5,947 nt of DNA from an uncultured Oscillospiraceae bacterium (GCA_905233595.1 CAJOFI010000178.1:1-5947); one strand, 5' to 3'. Counted from the stretch's first letter, positions 1-5,613 are shown. A program made the numbers and translations. The notes: generated by a model not told the origin, from the sequence alone.

Positions 1-1063
1 CGTTCTTCAGCACCAGGGTCACGCCCGCGGGAACCGTGATGTTGCCCGTGATGGGGAAGTTGCACTGGTCGATGAAGACGTAGGTCATGCTGCCGAAGCT
101 GCTGATGTCCCAATCGAGGGCGTGCACGAGCCAATAGGTCTCGTTGGAGTTGTCTGCGATCATCTCCGAGAGGCTCCCATAGGCGTTGTTGTTGCTCTGG
201 ATCTTGGTGTTGTTGGGCGTGTCCGCAACGACCTCGGGCTTCTGCTCCACAACGATCTCCTCGTCCTCGGTCTCCTCGGTCTTTTCCTCGGTGTTCTCCT
301 CGGTGTTCTCCTCGGTGTTCTCCTCGGTCTTTTCCTCGGTGTTCTCCTCGTTGGTCTGCTCGGGCGCATCCTTGGTCTCTTCCGGCTCGTCCTTGGTCTC
401 CTCCGGCTCGTCCTTGGTCTCCTCGACAACAGGCTTTACGAACTTGTAGACGCCGGGGTTCTCCGCCACGGGGCTGAGATTGAAGGCCGCGGCCGCGTTG
501 GCGCGGATATCGCCGCCCGCGTTGGAGGCCCACATCTCATCGAGGAAGATCACGCCCTCGCCATCGACCGCGACGGCAAAGGAGAAGGTCTCCTGCTCGG
601 TGGAGGCGGTTCTGACCTCGAGCGCGCCGTTCTTGATCTGGGCGTTATTCTCCAGATAGACCGCGTACTCCTCGTTCTGCGTGGGGATGAAAACCAGCGT
701 GCCGCCTCTGAGGTTCAGAGACACGCCCTCGGGGATGACGATGGGGGCGTAGAGCGTGAGCTTCATCTCCTTGCCCGCAAGCTCGATCTTCTGCCCCTTC
801 TCGGCAGCTTCGAGCGCGTCGCTGACGCTGGCGTAATAATTGGTCTCCTGCTCGGACACCTTGATCATGGCAACGGCGTTGGCGCTGCTGACGGTGTTCA
901 CGCCGCCGACCTGGTCGTTCGTGGTCTCGGGCTGGCCGTTTACAATCAGCTCGCCGCCCTGCCCCTGCTCCCCGGGCTCGTCCGCGAAGGCGGGCACGAC
1001 CGCGAAGCTGCAGCACATGGCCACAACCAGAAGAACCGACAACAATTTGGCACTGACTTTCAT
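1..1063 (-). CDS. Secreted/surface protein with acidic Glu-Thr repeat linker (3' end outside window)
   Basis: 354 codons are open from the ATG at 1063-1061 to the window edge, so the C-terminus is missing. The start is supported by GGGAG seven bases upstream and by a clear signal peptide: Lys2 and Lys6, a hydrophobic core at about residues 7-23, and a probable cleavage site after Ala-Phe-Ala27. Mature residues 75-120 (ASVSDALEAAEKGQ, then a strand-rich stretch with VIPEGVSLNLRGGTL) resemble the first turns of bacterial right-handed beta-helix surface proteins. Residues 214-269 are a low-complexity acidic linker: three heptads of the EETKDEP type, then five-residue ENTEE/EKTEE units. After it, residues 290-354 repeat the theme (AYGSLSEMIADN, later NITVPAGVTLVLKN), suggesting a second beta-helix-like module. 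It probably acts outside the cell or on the wall. No anchor is visible because the 3' end is absent. The function is not recognised; the fold is inferred. Confidence 0.82.
   Translation of the reverse strand, partial: MKVSAKLLSVLLVVAMCCSFAVVPAFADEPGEQGQGGELIVNGQPETTNDQVGGVNTVSSANAVAMIKVSEQETNYYASVSDALEAAEKGQKIELAGKEMKLTLYAPIVIPEGVSLNLRGGTLVFIPTQNEEYAVYLENNAQIKNGALEVRTASTEQETFSFAVAVDGEGVIFLDEMWASNAGGDIRANAAAAFNLSPVAENPGVYKFVKPVVEETKDEPEETKDEPEETKDAPEQTNEENTEEKTEENTEENTEENTEEKTEETEDEEIVVEQKPEVVADTPNNTKIQSNNNAYGSLSEMIADNSNETYWLVHALDWDISSFGSMTYVFIDQCNFPITGNITVPAGVTLVLKN
247..428 (-). repeat. In-gene tandem repeats encoding acidic Glu/Thr linker
   Basis: Inside the secreted-protein gene there are about three 21-bp units (Glu-Glu-Thr-Lys-Asp-Glu/Ala-Pro), followed by about six 15-bp units (Glu-Asn/Lys-Thr-Glu-Glu). 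The 15-bp units are nearly identical at DNA level, with AAC and AAG variants at the second position. Unit number could change by slippage without breaking the frame because both periods are multiples of three. The product is a highly charged, probably extended spacer between two folded segments. Confidence 0.85.
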
Positions 1064-1095
1064 GTTGTTTCTCCCTTTCTCATTACCTGCTTACT

Positions 1096-1117
1096 ATTAT
1101 AAATAAAAATTTATAAT
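1096..1117. promoter_or_regulatory. Perfect AT-rich inverted repeat (9-4-9) with TATAAT boxes facing both ways
   Basis: The arms ATTATAAAT (1096-1104) and ATTTATAAT (1109-1117) are exact reverse complements around AAAA. The left arm contains TATAAT on the minus strand (1101-1096), placed to start transcription about 25 nt before the secreted-protein ATG. The right arm contains TATAAT on the plus strand. No good -35 box is seen for either. It may be a -10 region with an overlapping operator, or a leader structure if the promoter at 1171-1199 is the one used. Confidence 0.4.
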
Positions 1118-1144
1118 CGCTCTCCGCCATATCGCGCTCACAGG

Positions 1145-1195
1145 AAAAGCGCCGCGAATGGCTTACTGATACTCTACCACGTTCGCGCCGCTTTT
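1145..1195. repeat. Imperfect inverted repeat, 14-bp arms, 23-nt spacer
   Basis: Arms at 1145-1158 (AAAAGCGCCGCGAA) and 1182-1195 (TTCGCGCCGCTTTT) pair at 13 of 14 positions. The spacer can extend the pairing through TGG (1159-1161) and CCA (around 1176-1178). The -10 candidate lies in the spacer and the -35 touches the outer end of the right arm, so it could be a regulatory dyad. No U-tract follows on the minus strand, which argues against a terminator. Confidence 0.45.
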
Positions 1196-1199
1196 GCAA
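1171..1199 (-). promoter_or_regulatory. Candidate sigma-A promoter upstream of the secreted-protein gene
   Basis: On the minus strand, TTGCAA (1199-1194) is separated by 17 nt from an extended -10, TGG-TAGAGT (-10 hexamer at 1176-1171). The boxes match consensus at 4/6 each, and the TGn extension adds support. If used, the leader would be about 100 nt and would contain the AT-rich inverted repeat at 1096-1117. The promoter also overlaps a long imperfect inverted repeat at 1145-1195. Confidence 0.4.
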
Positions 1200-1462
1200 G
1201 AGCAATTTGAAGTTTTTTGCGATATTTTTTTACTTATTTGTAACCAGCTTGACCGCCAATAGTTACAAGGTCGACGTCATGCAGGGGAGAAAGCGCCATT
1301 TTTCGGCTTTCGAGGCGTTTTGCGGCAGGCTTCCCGTCCGCAATAGTTACAATTTAGCGTCGTTTCTTTGTCATTTTTTGTTTCCGTCCTGCGTGATGAG
1401 ATCCTTCGCTTACGCGCAGGATGACAGAGAACCGCCGCTACTGAAAACTGAAAATTGAAAAC
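1196..1462. other. AT-rich intergenic stretch without a convincing gene
   Basis: Together with 1064-1195 this makes about 400 bases between the secreted-protein gene and the end of the upstream operon. It includes T-rich runs around 1211-1240, two copies of AATAGTTACAA (1258-1268 and 1342-1352), and a dispersed-type hairpin repeat (1387-1422). An 83-residue plus-strand reading frame runs through it from a TTG at about 1207, but it has no ribosome binding site and is built from the repeat, so I do not call it. Confidence 0.6.
1387..1422. repeat. Dispersed hairpin repeat (ATCCTTCGC...GCGCAGGAT type)
   Basis: ATCCTTCGC (1401-1409) and GCGCAGGAT (1414-1422) form a tight hairpin with one mismatch and a TTAC loop. 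An alternative pairing joins TCCTGCG (1387-1393) with CGCAGGA (1415-1421). Sequences of this kind, whose translation gives SFAYAQDD, are, from memory, widespread intergenic repeats in gut Firmicutes and other bacteria, and are often mis-annotated as short proteins. Only one copy lies in this window, so the family assignment rests on memory. Confidence 0.5.
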
Positions 1463-1794
1463 TATTCCTCTGAAAAACGAAGTTTTTCAGAGGAATAAGG
1501 AGCTGTGCAGAAATAAATTGTGCAAAGATGGCTTAGGATTTTTCGCCTGTAGCAAGGCGTCAAAGCGCAGGAATACTTTGTGTATTGCAAGCTTTGACAA
1601 CAGTAGCCGTGGAACTCCGGGTCGGGCTTGCGGAAGGCGCCGGACTCGTTGAGGCGGCAGAACTTGCTGCGGCCCTCGGGCGTGTCCAGCAGGTCGCCGG
1701 GGCCGGTGTAGTACAGCTCGTCCCGCGCGGCCTTCTTCTTAAATTCTTCCCACTCCTCCTCGGGCACGTTGTTCACGTCGTTCGGCTGGTACAC
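1462..1794 (-). CDS. Small protein of unknown function, GTG start, C-terminus formed by repeat read-through
   Basis: This 110-residue reading frame follows the LURP-one-like gene. GGGGAG lies six bases before the GTG (1794-1792) and overlaps the end of the upstream gene, whose TGA is at 1811-1809, which favours translational coupling. Residues 1-64 are GC-rich in codon use, charged and plausible as a real protein (EEEWEEFKKKAARDELYY, then GPGDLLDTPEGRSKFC and EFHGY). Residues from about 66 to 98 are encoded by repeat copy A and 99-110 by the terminator-like hairpin, ending in TAG. The original stop was probably lost when the repeat arrived, or the repeat is simply a tolerated tail. I do not recognise the family. 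There is no signal peptide or membrane segment in the first 64 residues, so it is probably cytoplasmic. Confidence 0.6.
   Translation of the reverse strand: MYQPNDVNNVPEEEWEEFKKKAARDELYYTGPGDLLDTPEGRSKFCRLNESGAFRKPDPEFHGYCCQSLQYTKYSCALTPCYRRKILSHLCTIYFCTAPYSSEKLRFSEE
1463..1497 (-). terminator. Perfect 16-bp hairpin, probable intrinsic terminator of the glgA-LOR operon
   Basis: Arms 1463-1478 and 1482-1497 are exact reverse complements with a 3-nt loop. On the minus strand the stem is followed by GTTTTCAATTTTC, a degenerate U-rich tract. It stands at the end of the minus-strand gene run, where a terminator is expected. The stem is AT-rich near the loop and has GAGG/CCTC towards the base. On the plus strand no T-run follows. 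It also codes for the last residues and stop of the small protein ending at 1462. Confidence 0.6.
1498..1598. repeat. Structured dispersed repeat, copy A
   Basis: Bases 1498-1593 match 5852-5947 at 88 of 96 positions with no gap, in the same orientation. The copy contains a nested stem: outer arms GTCAAAGC (1559-1566) and GCTTTGAC (1591-1598), inner arms AATAC (1572-1576) and GTATT (1582-1586) with a TTTGT loop. A shorter stem CGCC/GGCG lies at 1544-1559. It is AT-rich compared with the coding DNA on its right side. It may be a non-autonomous mobile or REP-like element; no transposase is present in the window. Confidence 0.75.
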
Positions 1795-1808
1795 GAAGCG
1801 CTCCCCTC

Positions 1809-2303
1809 TCAGTCCGAGGCGGAGGCGGCCGCCGCCGCCTGCTGGGCGTTGACGCAGTCGATCGCGAGCACGACCGCGAGCGCGCAGAGCGTGTCCTCAT
1901 CCCGGTCGATATCGAGCTCGTAGCTGTCGCCCCAGCTCATCCAGGCCTTGCGGATCGTGACGATCACGCGATCCCCGTCGAGGACGCGGTAATCGTGCTC
2001 CCAGAAGTTGCCCTCCACGCGCCAGTTGAGGCCGTTGATGGAGTAGCGCGGCTTGATGCCGAACTCCTTGACGATCTCGGCGACCTGCTTGCCGTTGACG
2101 TAGACGAAGAAGCGCGGCTTGAACGTCCAGACCTTCTGCTCGATATAGATACACTCGCGCTCGAGATTGTCGTAGACGTGCAGCTTCTTGCCAAGGCTCC
2201 AGACCTGACCCTTGACCTTGTAGAGCTCTTCCTCGTATTCGTTTTTTACGCTGAACTGATCTCCCCAGGAGAAGACCTTCTGCTTCATCATCAACTTGGG
2301 CAT
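1809..2303 (-). CDS. LURP-one-related (LOR/YxjI, DUF567-type) protein
   Basis: This 164-residue protein starts at ATG 2303 with AAAGGAG nine bases upstream. It has the features of the LURP-one-related family: an opening MMKQKVFSWGDQFSV (residues 5-19), KKLHVYD (39-45), YVNGKQVAEIVKEFGIKPRY (68-87), WRVEGNFWEHDY (94-105), and WGDSYELDID (124-133) followed by a hydrophobic helix (about 137-151) ending in AIDCV. Known members fold as a tubby-like beta-barrel around that C-terminal helix; the bacterial role is unknown, with lipid or membrane binding only suggested. The tail QQAAAAASASD is low-complexity. It begins 30 nt after the glycogen synthase stop and is followed immediately by the GTG-started gene, so the three are probably one transcript. 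The length is normal for the family. Confidence 0.85.
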   Translation of the reverse strand: MPKLMMKQKVFSWGDQFSVKNEYEEELYKVKGQVWSLGKKLHVYDNLERECIYIEQKVWTFKPRFFVYVNGKQVAEIVKEFGIKPRYSINGLNWRVEGNFWEHDYRVLDGDRVIVTIRKAWMSWGDSYELDIDRDEDTLCALAVVLAIDCVNAQQAAAAASASD

Positions 2304-2333
2304 TGCGCAGTTCTCCTTTCTGCTATCTGAGTT

Positions 2334-3924
2334 TTATTTCAGCTCGCGGTAGAGCGCGAGGTACTGATCGGCGGAGGCGTTCCAGGACACGTCCTTTTGC
2401 ATATCGCGCACGACCATCTCGTCCCAGCGCTCCCGCCCGTCAAAGTAGAGCGCCTTGGCGCTGTTGATCGCGCCGAGCAGGAGCGCGCTCTCGTACTCGA
2501 CAAAGGTGAAGCCGTTGCCGCTGTTGTCCTCGGCGTTATAGTTCGCGACGGTGTCCTTGAGGCCGCCGGTCTCGCGCACGATGGGCACGGTGCCGTAGCG
2601 CATCGCGATGAGCTGGGTCAGGCCGCAGGGCTCGAACAGAGAGGGCACGAGGAAGGCGTCGCAGCCGGCGTAGATGCTGTGCGCCAGCCCCTCGTCATAG
2701 AGGATGTTTGCGCTCACGCTGTCGCTAAACTTCGCCTCGAGCGCGCGGAAGGCGTCCTCGTACACCTGGTCGCCGGTGCCGAGCACGACGATCTGGGTCT
2801 TGCCGTCCATGAGATCGGGGAGGATGGCGTTGACAAGGTCAAGCCCCTTCTGGTCGGTCAGACGGGAGACGAGGCCGACGACGAACTTGCTCTCGTCCAC
2901 CGCGAGGCCCAGCGCCTCCTGCAGCGCCTTCTTGTCCTCCTTCTTGCGCTCGACGACGTTCGCGGCGTCATAGCGCTGTCCCACTGCTCGACGTCGATGC
3001 CGTTGACGATGCCGCGCAGCTTGCCCGCGTGGTAGCGCATGTGCGCGTCCAGATTCTCGCCGTAGAAGCCGGTCTGGATCTCCTTGGCATAGGTCTCGGA
3101 CACGGTGGTGATGAGGTCCGCGTACGCAAGGCCGCCCTTGAGCATGTTCGCGTCGTCATAGCCCTGCTTGAGCGCGCCGATGTTGAACACGAAGCCGGGA
3201 AGACCCGTCCAGTATTTGACGGTGGGAATGTTGTAAATCCCCTGGAAGCGGAGGTTGTGGATGGTGAGCATGCTCTTGGCGGCGGCTACGGGCGTGCCGG
3301 AGAAGAGCGTGCGCAGATAAACGGGCACCAGCGCCGCCTGCCAGTCGTGGGCACGGCGAGCGTCGCCTTGGAGAAGTAGCAGAAGCGGGGAATGTCGTCG
3401 ATGAGGTTGATGTAGGGCTTGCCGGCGGTGAAAAACTCCTCGTTGTCGATAAAGTCGTAGATCACGCCGTCCGCGGCGTACTCGAGCAGCCCCACGTAGA
3501 ACTGCCGCCCGTCCTCGCAGAGATCCATCATGAAGCTGCCCTTGAACTCCATCTGATCCTTCCACTTCTGGGGGATGCACTTATAGTTGGGCAGCATCAC
3601 GCGCACTTCCACGTTCTGCTTGACGAGCGCCCTGGGCAGGGCGTACATCACGTCGCCCAGGCCGCCGGTCTTGACGAAGGGGTAGCACTCCGAGCCGATG
3701 AAGGCGACCTTCATGGGCGCTGCCTGCTCCTCGTAGATCTCCACCTGGATATCCGGCTCCTTGACGGTCTTTTTGCGCACGGTGGTCTTGCGCGCGGGCT
3801 TCTTCGCCGCGTCGGCCTCCGCCGTCTTCTTCGCGGCGGTCTTCTTCGCCGCAGGCTTCTTCGCGGCGGGCTTCTTTTCCTCGGGCACGGCGGCCAGCTC
3901 CGCCTCGGCTTTCTTTCTCGGCAT
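2334..3924 (-). pseudogene. glgA: Glycogen synthase (ADP-glucose type, GT5), broken by two deletions
   Basis: Three reading frames together make a GT5 glycogen synthase, which transfers glucose from ADP-glucose to growing glycogen. The start is ATG 3924 (AGGAG seven bases upstream). Residues 1-70 are a Lys/Ala-rich extension; the usual enzyme begins at Met71 with MKVAFIGSECYPFVKTGGLGDV, which holds the substrate-binding KTGGL (Lys85). The first frame fails at about 3350, after FSKATLAV (Val191). The next frame resumes at HDWQAALVPVYL and runs to GIVNGIDVEQW at about 2981. The last resumes at QRYDAANVVERK and holds SRLTDQKG (Arg and Lys of the active site) and FEPCGLTQL (catalytic Glu), ending at TAA 2336-2334. 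Family comparison suggests about 12-13 and 7-9 residues are missing at the two breaks, each loss being 3n+1 bases. The rest is well conserved, so the damage is recent or a sequence error. Intact length would be near 550 residues against about 480 usual. Confidence 0.85.
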
Positions 3925-3985
3925 TGTTTTTCTCCTTTTCAAGTCGTTGAAGTTTTGCGTTTCCCGTTTCCGTATCTTTGTACCT

Positions 3986-4013
3986 ATTATAAACTACCCG
4001 TAAAAAAAGTCAA
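3986..4013 (-). promoter_or_regulatory. Sigma-A promoter of glgA
   Basis: On the minus strand TTGACT (4013-4008) is followed by a 16-nt spacer and a perfect TATAAT (3991-3986). Transcription would start near 3979, leaving a leader of about 55 nt before the glgA ATG at 3924. The -35 box overlaps the TGA stop (4012-4010) of the upstream hydrolase gene, so the operon boundary falls here without room for a terminator; read-through from upstream is possible. Confidence 0.8.
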
Positions 4014-4639
4014 GGCGCATATAATTCGGTATAGACGCTCTCGCAGAAGTAGATATAGCCCTCCTGCCGGTCGTAAAAGCGCGCGAAGGCGGGGCCGATC
4101 TGCCGGGAGGAGCGGTATAGCACCGCCGGGCTCAGGTGCCGCTCCCCCTTGAGCAGGCGCAGCGCCAGCGCCGCGTTTGCGCGCGACGGGCGCAGGTCGG
4201 CAAACTCCGGCTCCAGCGCGCAGGGGTACTGCCGGTACTGCTCCACCACCTCGCGCAGCGTATCGGGAAACTCCGGGGACGCGACCCGGTTGAGCGCAAG
4301 CTCCCCCACGCAGAGACGGTAATCATCCGAATAGCGCCGATCCCCCGCCTCGACCTCAATCAGACGGGCGAGGAGCAGCAGCTCGTCATAGTCCACGCTC
4401 GGCTCCTGCATGAGCCCCCGGCGCACGAGGGCGTTCCGCTCCCCGGCGGCGGCGCGCCCGCGCTCCGTCTCGCCCGAGGCCGCGGCGTCGAGCAGCAGCG
4501 CGTCATAGTCCGGCCTCGTCTTCACCACCGTGCAGGTGCTCAGACCCAGCAAAATCAGAAGCATCAGAAGCGCGATCCACAGCCTCTTTTTCAGGCGTTT
4601 CGCCGCCTTCGCGGAAAAGCGGCGTCTTCGTTTTTTCAT
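4010..4639 (-). CDS. Membrane-anchored SleB-like cell-wall hydrolase
   Basis: This 209-residue protein starts at ATG 4639 with AGAGGGGTG just upstream. The N-terminus is very basic (KKRRRRF, then more Lys/Arg to residue 19), followed by one hydrophobic segment at about 20-39, predicting an N-in single-pass anchor or uncleaved signal. LSTC (33-36) is a poor lipobox because Thr precedes Cys. Residues 86-180 match the SleB/Hydrolase_2 pattern: LLARLIEVEAGDRRY with the candidate catalytic Glu97, then GELALNRVASPEFPDTLREVV (112-132), where family members carry the conserved Asn-Arg-Val. SleB enzymes are lytic transglycosylases acting on spore-cortex or vegetative peptidoglycan. The target here is unknown; the anchor suggests action at the outer face of the membrane. 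It lies downstream of the PHP gene with a 119-nt gap. In-frame sequence continues upstream to 4969, but it has no start signal and overlaps the PHP gene. Confidence 0.75.
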   Translation of the reverse strand: MKKRRRRFSAKAAKRLKKRLWIALLMLLILLGLSTCTVVKTRPDYDALLLDAAASGETERGRAAAGERNALVRRGLMQEPSVDYDELLLLARLIEVEAGDRRYSDDYRLCVGELALNRVASPEFPDTLREVVEQYRQYPCALEPEFADLRPSRANAALALRLLKGERHLSPAVLYRSSRQIGPAFARFYDRQEGYIYFCESVYTELYAP

Positions 4640-4645
4640 AAAAAT

Positions 4646-4680
4646 CACCCCTCTGCGTCCATTGTAGACGCTGAGGGGTG
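4646..4680 (-). promoter_or_regulatory. Hairpin covering the ribosome binding site of the SleB-like gene; possible attenuator
   Basis: Arms 4646-4659 (CACCCCTCTGCGTC) and 4667-4680 (GACGCTGAGGGGTG) pair at 13 of 14 positions with a 7-nt loop. In the minus-strand RNA the 3' arm contains the AGAGGGGUG ribosome binding site and is followed by AUUUUUAUG, where the final AUG is the gene start. The stem could therefore block translation or end transcription at the short U-run just before the gene. On the plus strand the stem is followed by CGGTTTTTG. Confidence 0.6.
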
Positions 4681-4710
4681 CGGTTTTTGTCGGACTGTGC
4701 AGGGAAAGAC

Positions 4711-4730
4711 GCGAAAATGAAACTTTTCGC
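4711..4730. repeat. Small perfect stem-loop after the PHP gene
   Basis: GCGAAAA (4711-4717) and TTTTCGC (4724-4730) pair exactly around a 6-nt loop. It lies 28 nt beyond the PHP stop codon. With only GTCTTTCCC after it on the minus strand, it is a weak terminator at most; it may be an mRNA 3'-end or processing structure. Confidence 0.45.
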
Positions 4731-4758
4731 AATCGCCGTGAAACGACGCTGTAACTCT

Positions 4759-5613
4759 TTATTCTGCCGTCGGCTCGATCCCCGCCGCGGCCTTGACGCC
4801 GTTTAGGAAGCGGTAGGGAACGAAAAGCCCGCCCGTGCCGTCGCCGAGGGCGATGTGGGGCTTGACACTGCCGTGAAAATCGCTGCCGCCGGTGGGCACG
4901 AGGGAGTATTCCTTCGCAAGCGCCAGCAGGTACTGCATCTGCTCCTCCGTGTAGCCGGAGTAGCGGCACTCCATGCCGAGCAGACCGTTTTTGACGCAGA
5001 GCTCGAGCAGGCCGCGAAGCTGCCCGTCGTCGAGCTTATACTGGAAGGGGTGCGCCAGCACAGGCACGCCCCCCGCCTCGCGGATGAGGCGGATCGAGCG
5101 CTCGATGGGCAGAAAGCTCCGCGCCGCGTAGTATTTCTGCCCTCGGTTTACATAACGCGAAAAGGCGTCCTGCACGCTCTCGGCGTAGCCCAGCTCCACC
5201 AGCAGCTCGGCAAAGTGCGGTCTGCCGATCACCGCGCCGAAGCGCTCGCGCATCGCGTCATAGTCCACGGGGATGCCGTCGTCCCGCATGAGCTTTGCGA
5301 TCTTGCGGTTGCGCTTGTCGCGATCGTGCACCAGCCAGTCGGTCACCTCATTCAGCACCGGCGAGGCGGTGTCGAGATAGTAGCCGAGGATGTGCACCGG
5401 CCCTAAGTAGCGGGTGCTGATTTCGATGCCGGGGACGACCTCGAGCCCCAGCTCCTTCCCGGCCTCGGCCGCCTCGGCGTAGCCCGCGACGGTGTCGTGG
5501 TCGGTGATGGCGATGGCGGAGAGGCCGATCTCCTTTGCCAGCCTCACGACCTCCGCCGGACGGCAGGTGCCGTCTGAGGCTGTGGTATGAACGTGCAGAT
5601 CAATTCGCTTCAT
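4759..5613 (-). CDS. PHP-domain phosphoesterase, RNase AM / nucleoside 3',5'-bisphosphate phosphatase type
   Basis: This 284-residue protein starts at ATG 5613 with AGGAGG seven bases upstream. Metal-binding motifs of the PHP family appear in order: HxH at His7/His9, Asp14 in SDGT, TDHD (37-40), PGIEIS with Glu64, His74 in GPVHILGYY, GRPHFA with His133, VLAHP with His188, and GSDFHG with Asp245 and His247. This order and length fit the YciV/TrpH group, whose studied members are 5'-to-3' exoribonucleases on short RNA (RNase AM) or remove the 3' phosphate from nucleoside bisphosphates such as pAp. It is presumably cytoplasmic with a trinuclear metal site. The exact substrate cannot be read from the sequence. 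It starts 32 nt after the mini-protein stop and probably shares its transcript. Nothing is broken; all ligands expected for an active enzyme seem present. Confidence 0.9.
   Translation of the reverse strand: MKRIDLHVHTTASDGTCRPAEVVRLAKEIGLSAIAITDHDTVAGYAEAAEAGKELGLEVVPGIEISTRYLGPVHILGYYLDTASPVLNEVTDWLVHDRDKRNRKIAKLMRDDGIPVDYDAMRERFGAVIGRPHFAELLVELGYAESVQDAFSRYVNRGQKYYAARSFLPIERSIRLIREAGGVPVLAHPFQYKLDDGQLRGLLELCVKNGLLGMECRYSGYTEEQMQYLLALAKEYSLVPTGGSDFHGSVKPHIALGDGTGGLFVPYRFLNGVKAAAGIEPTAE

Noticed and set aside
245..430. Possible CRISPR-like short repeats
   Set aside because: Units are 15 and 21 bp with no unique spacers and stay in frame with the secreted-protein gene, so they are coding tandem repeats.
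122..1102. Long plus-strand open frame of 326 codons
   Set aside because: It is antisense to the signal-peptide gene. Its product is Leu/Gly/Val repeats produced by reading the acidic repeats backwards, and it has no ribosome binding site.
1207..1458. 83-codon plus-strand frame starting with a hydrophobic stretch
   Set aside because: It has a TTG start with no ribosome binding site, and its end is the dispersed hairpin repeat (SFAYAQDD), a known kind of false gene.
2397..3035. 212-codon plus-strand frame opposite glgA
   Set aside because: It is antisense to conserved glycogen synthase motifs, and its composition is typical of reverse-strand shadows in GC-rich DNA.
3925..3942. Alternative TTG start of glgA giving MKRRKT before MPRKK
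   Set aside because: The AGGAG ribosome binding site lies between this TTG and the ATG at 3924, so translation begins at 3924.
4640..4969. N-terminal extension of the SleB-like protein to 4969
   Set aside because: The extension overlaps the PHP gene in another frame and reads as Arg/Pro-rich noise. A good ribosome binding site and a basic-plus-hydrophobic N-terminus support ATG 4639.
4136..5406. Two plus-strand frames (4136-4720 and 4855-5406)
   Set aside because: They are antisense to the SleB-like and PHP genes, which carry clear family motifs, and have no start signals.
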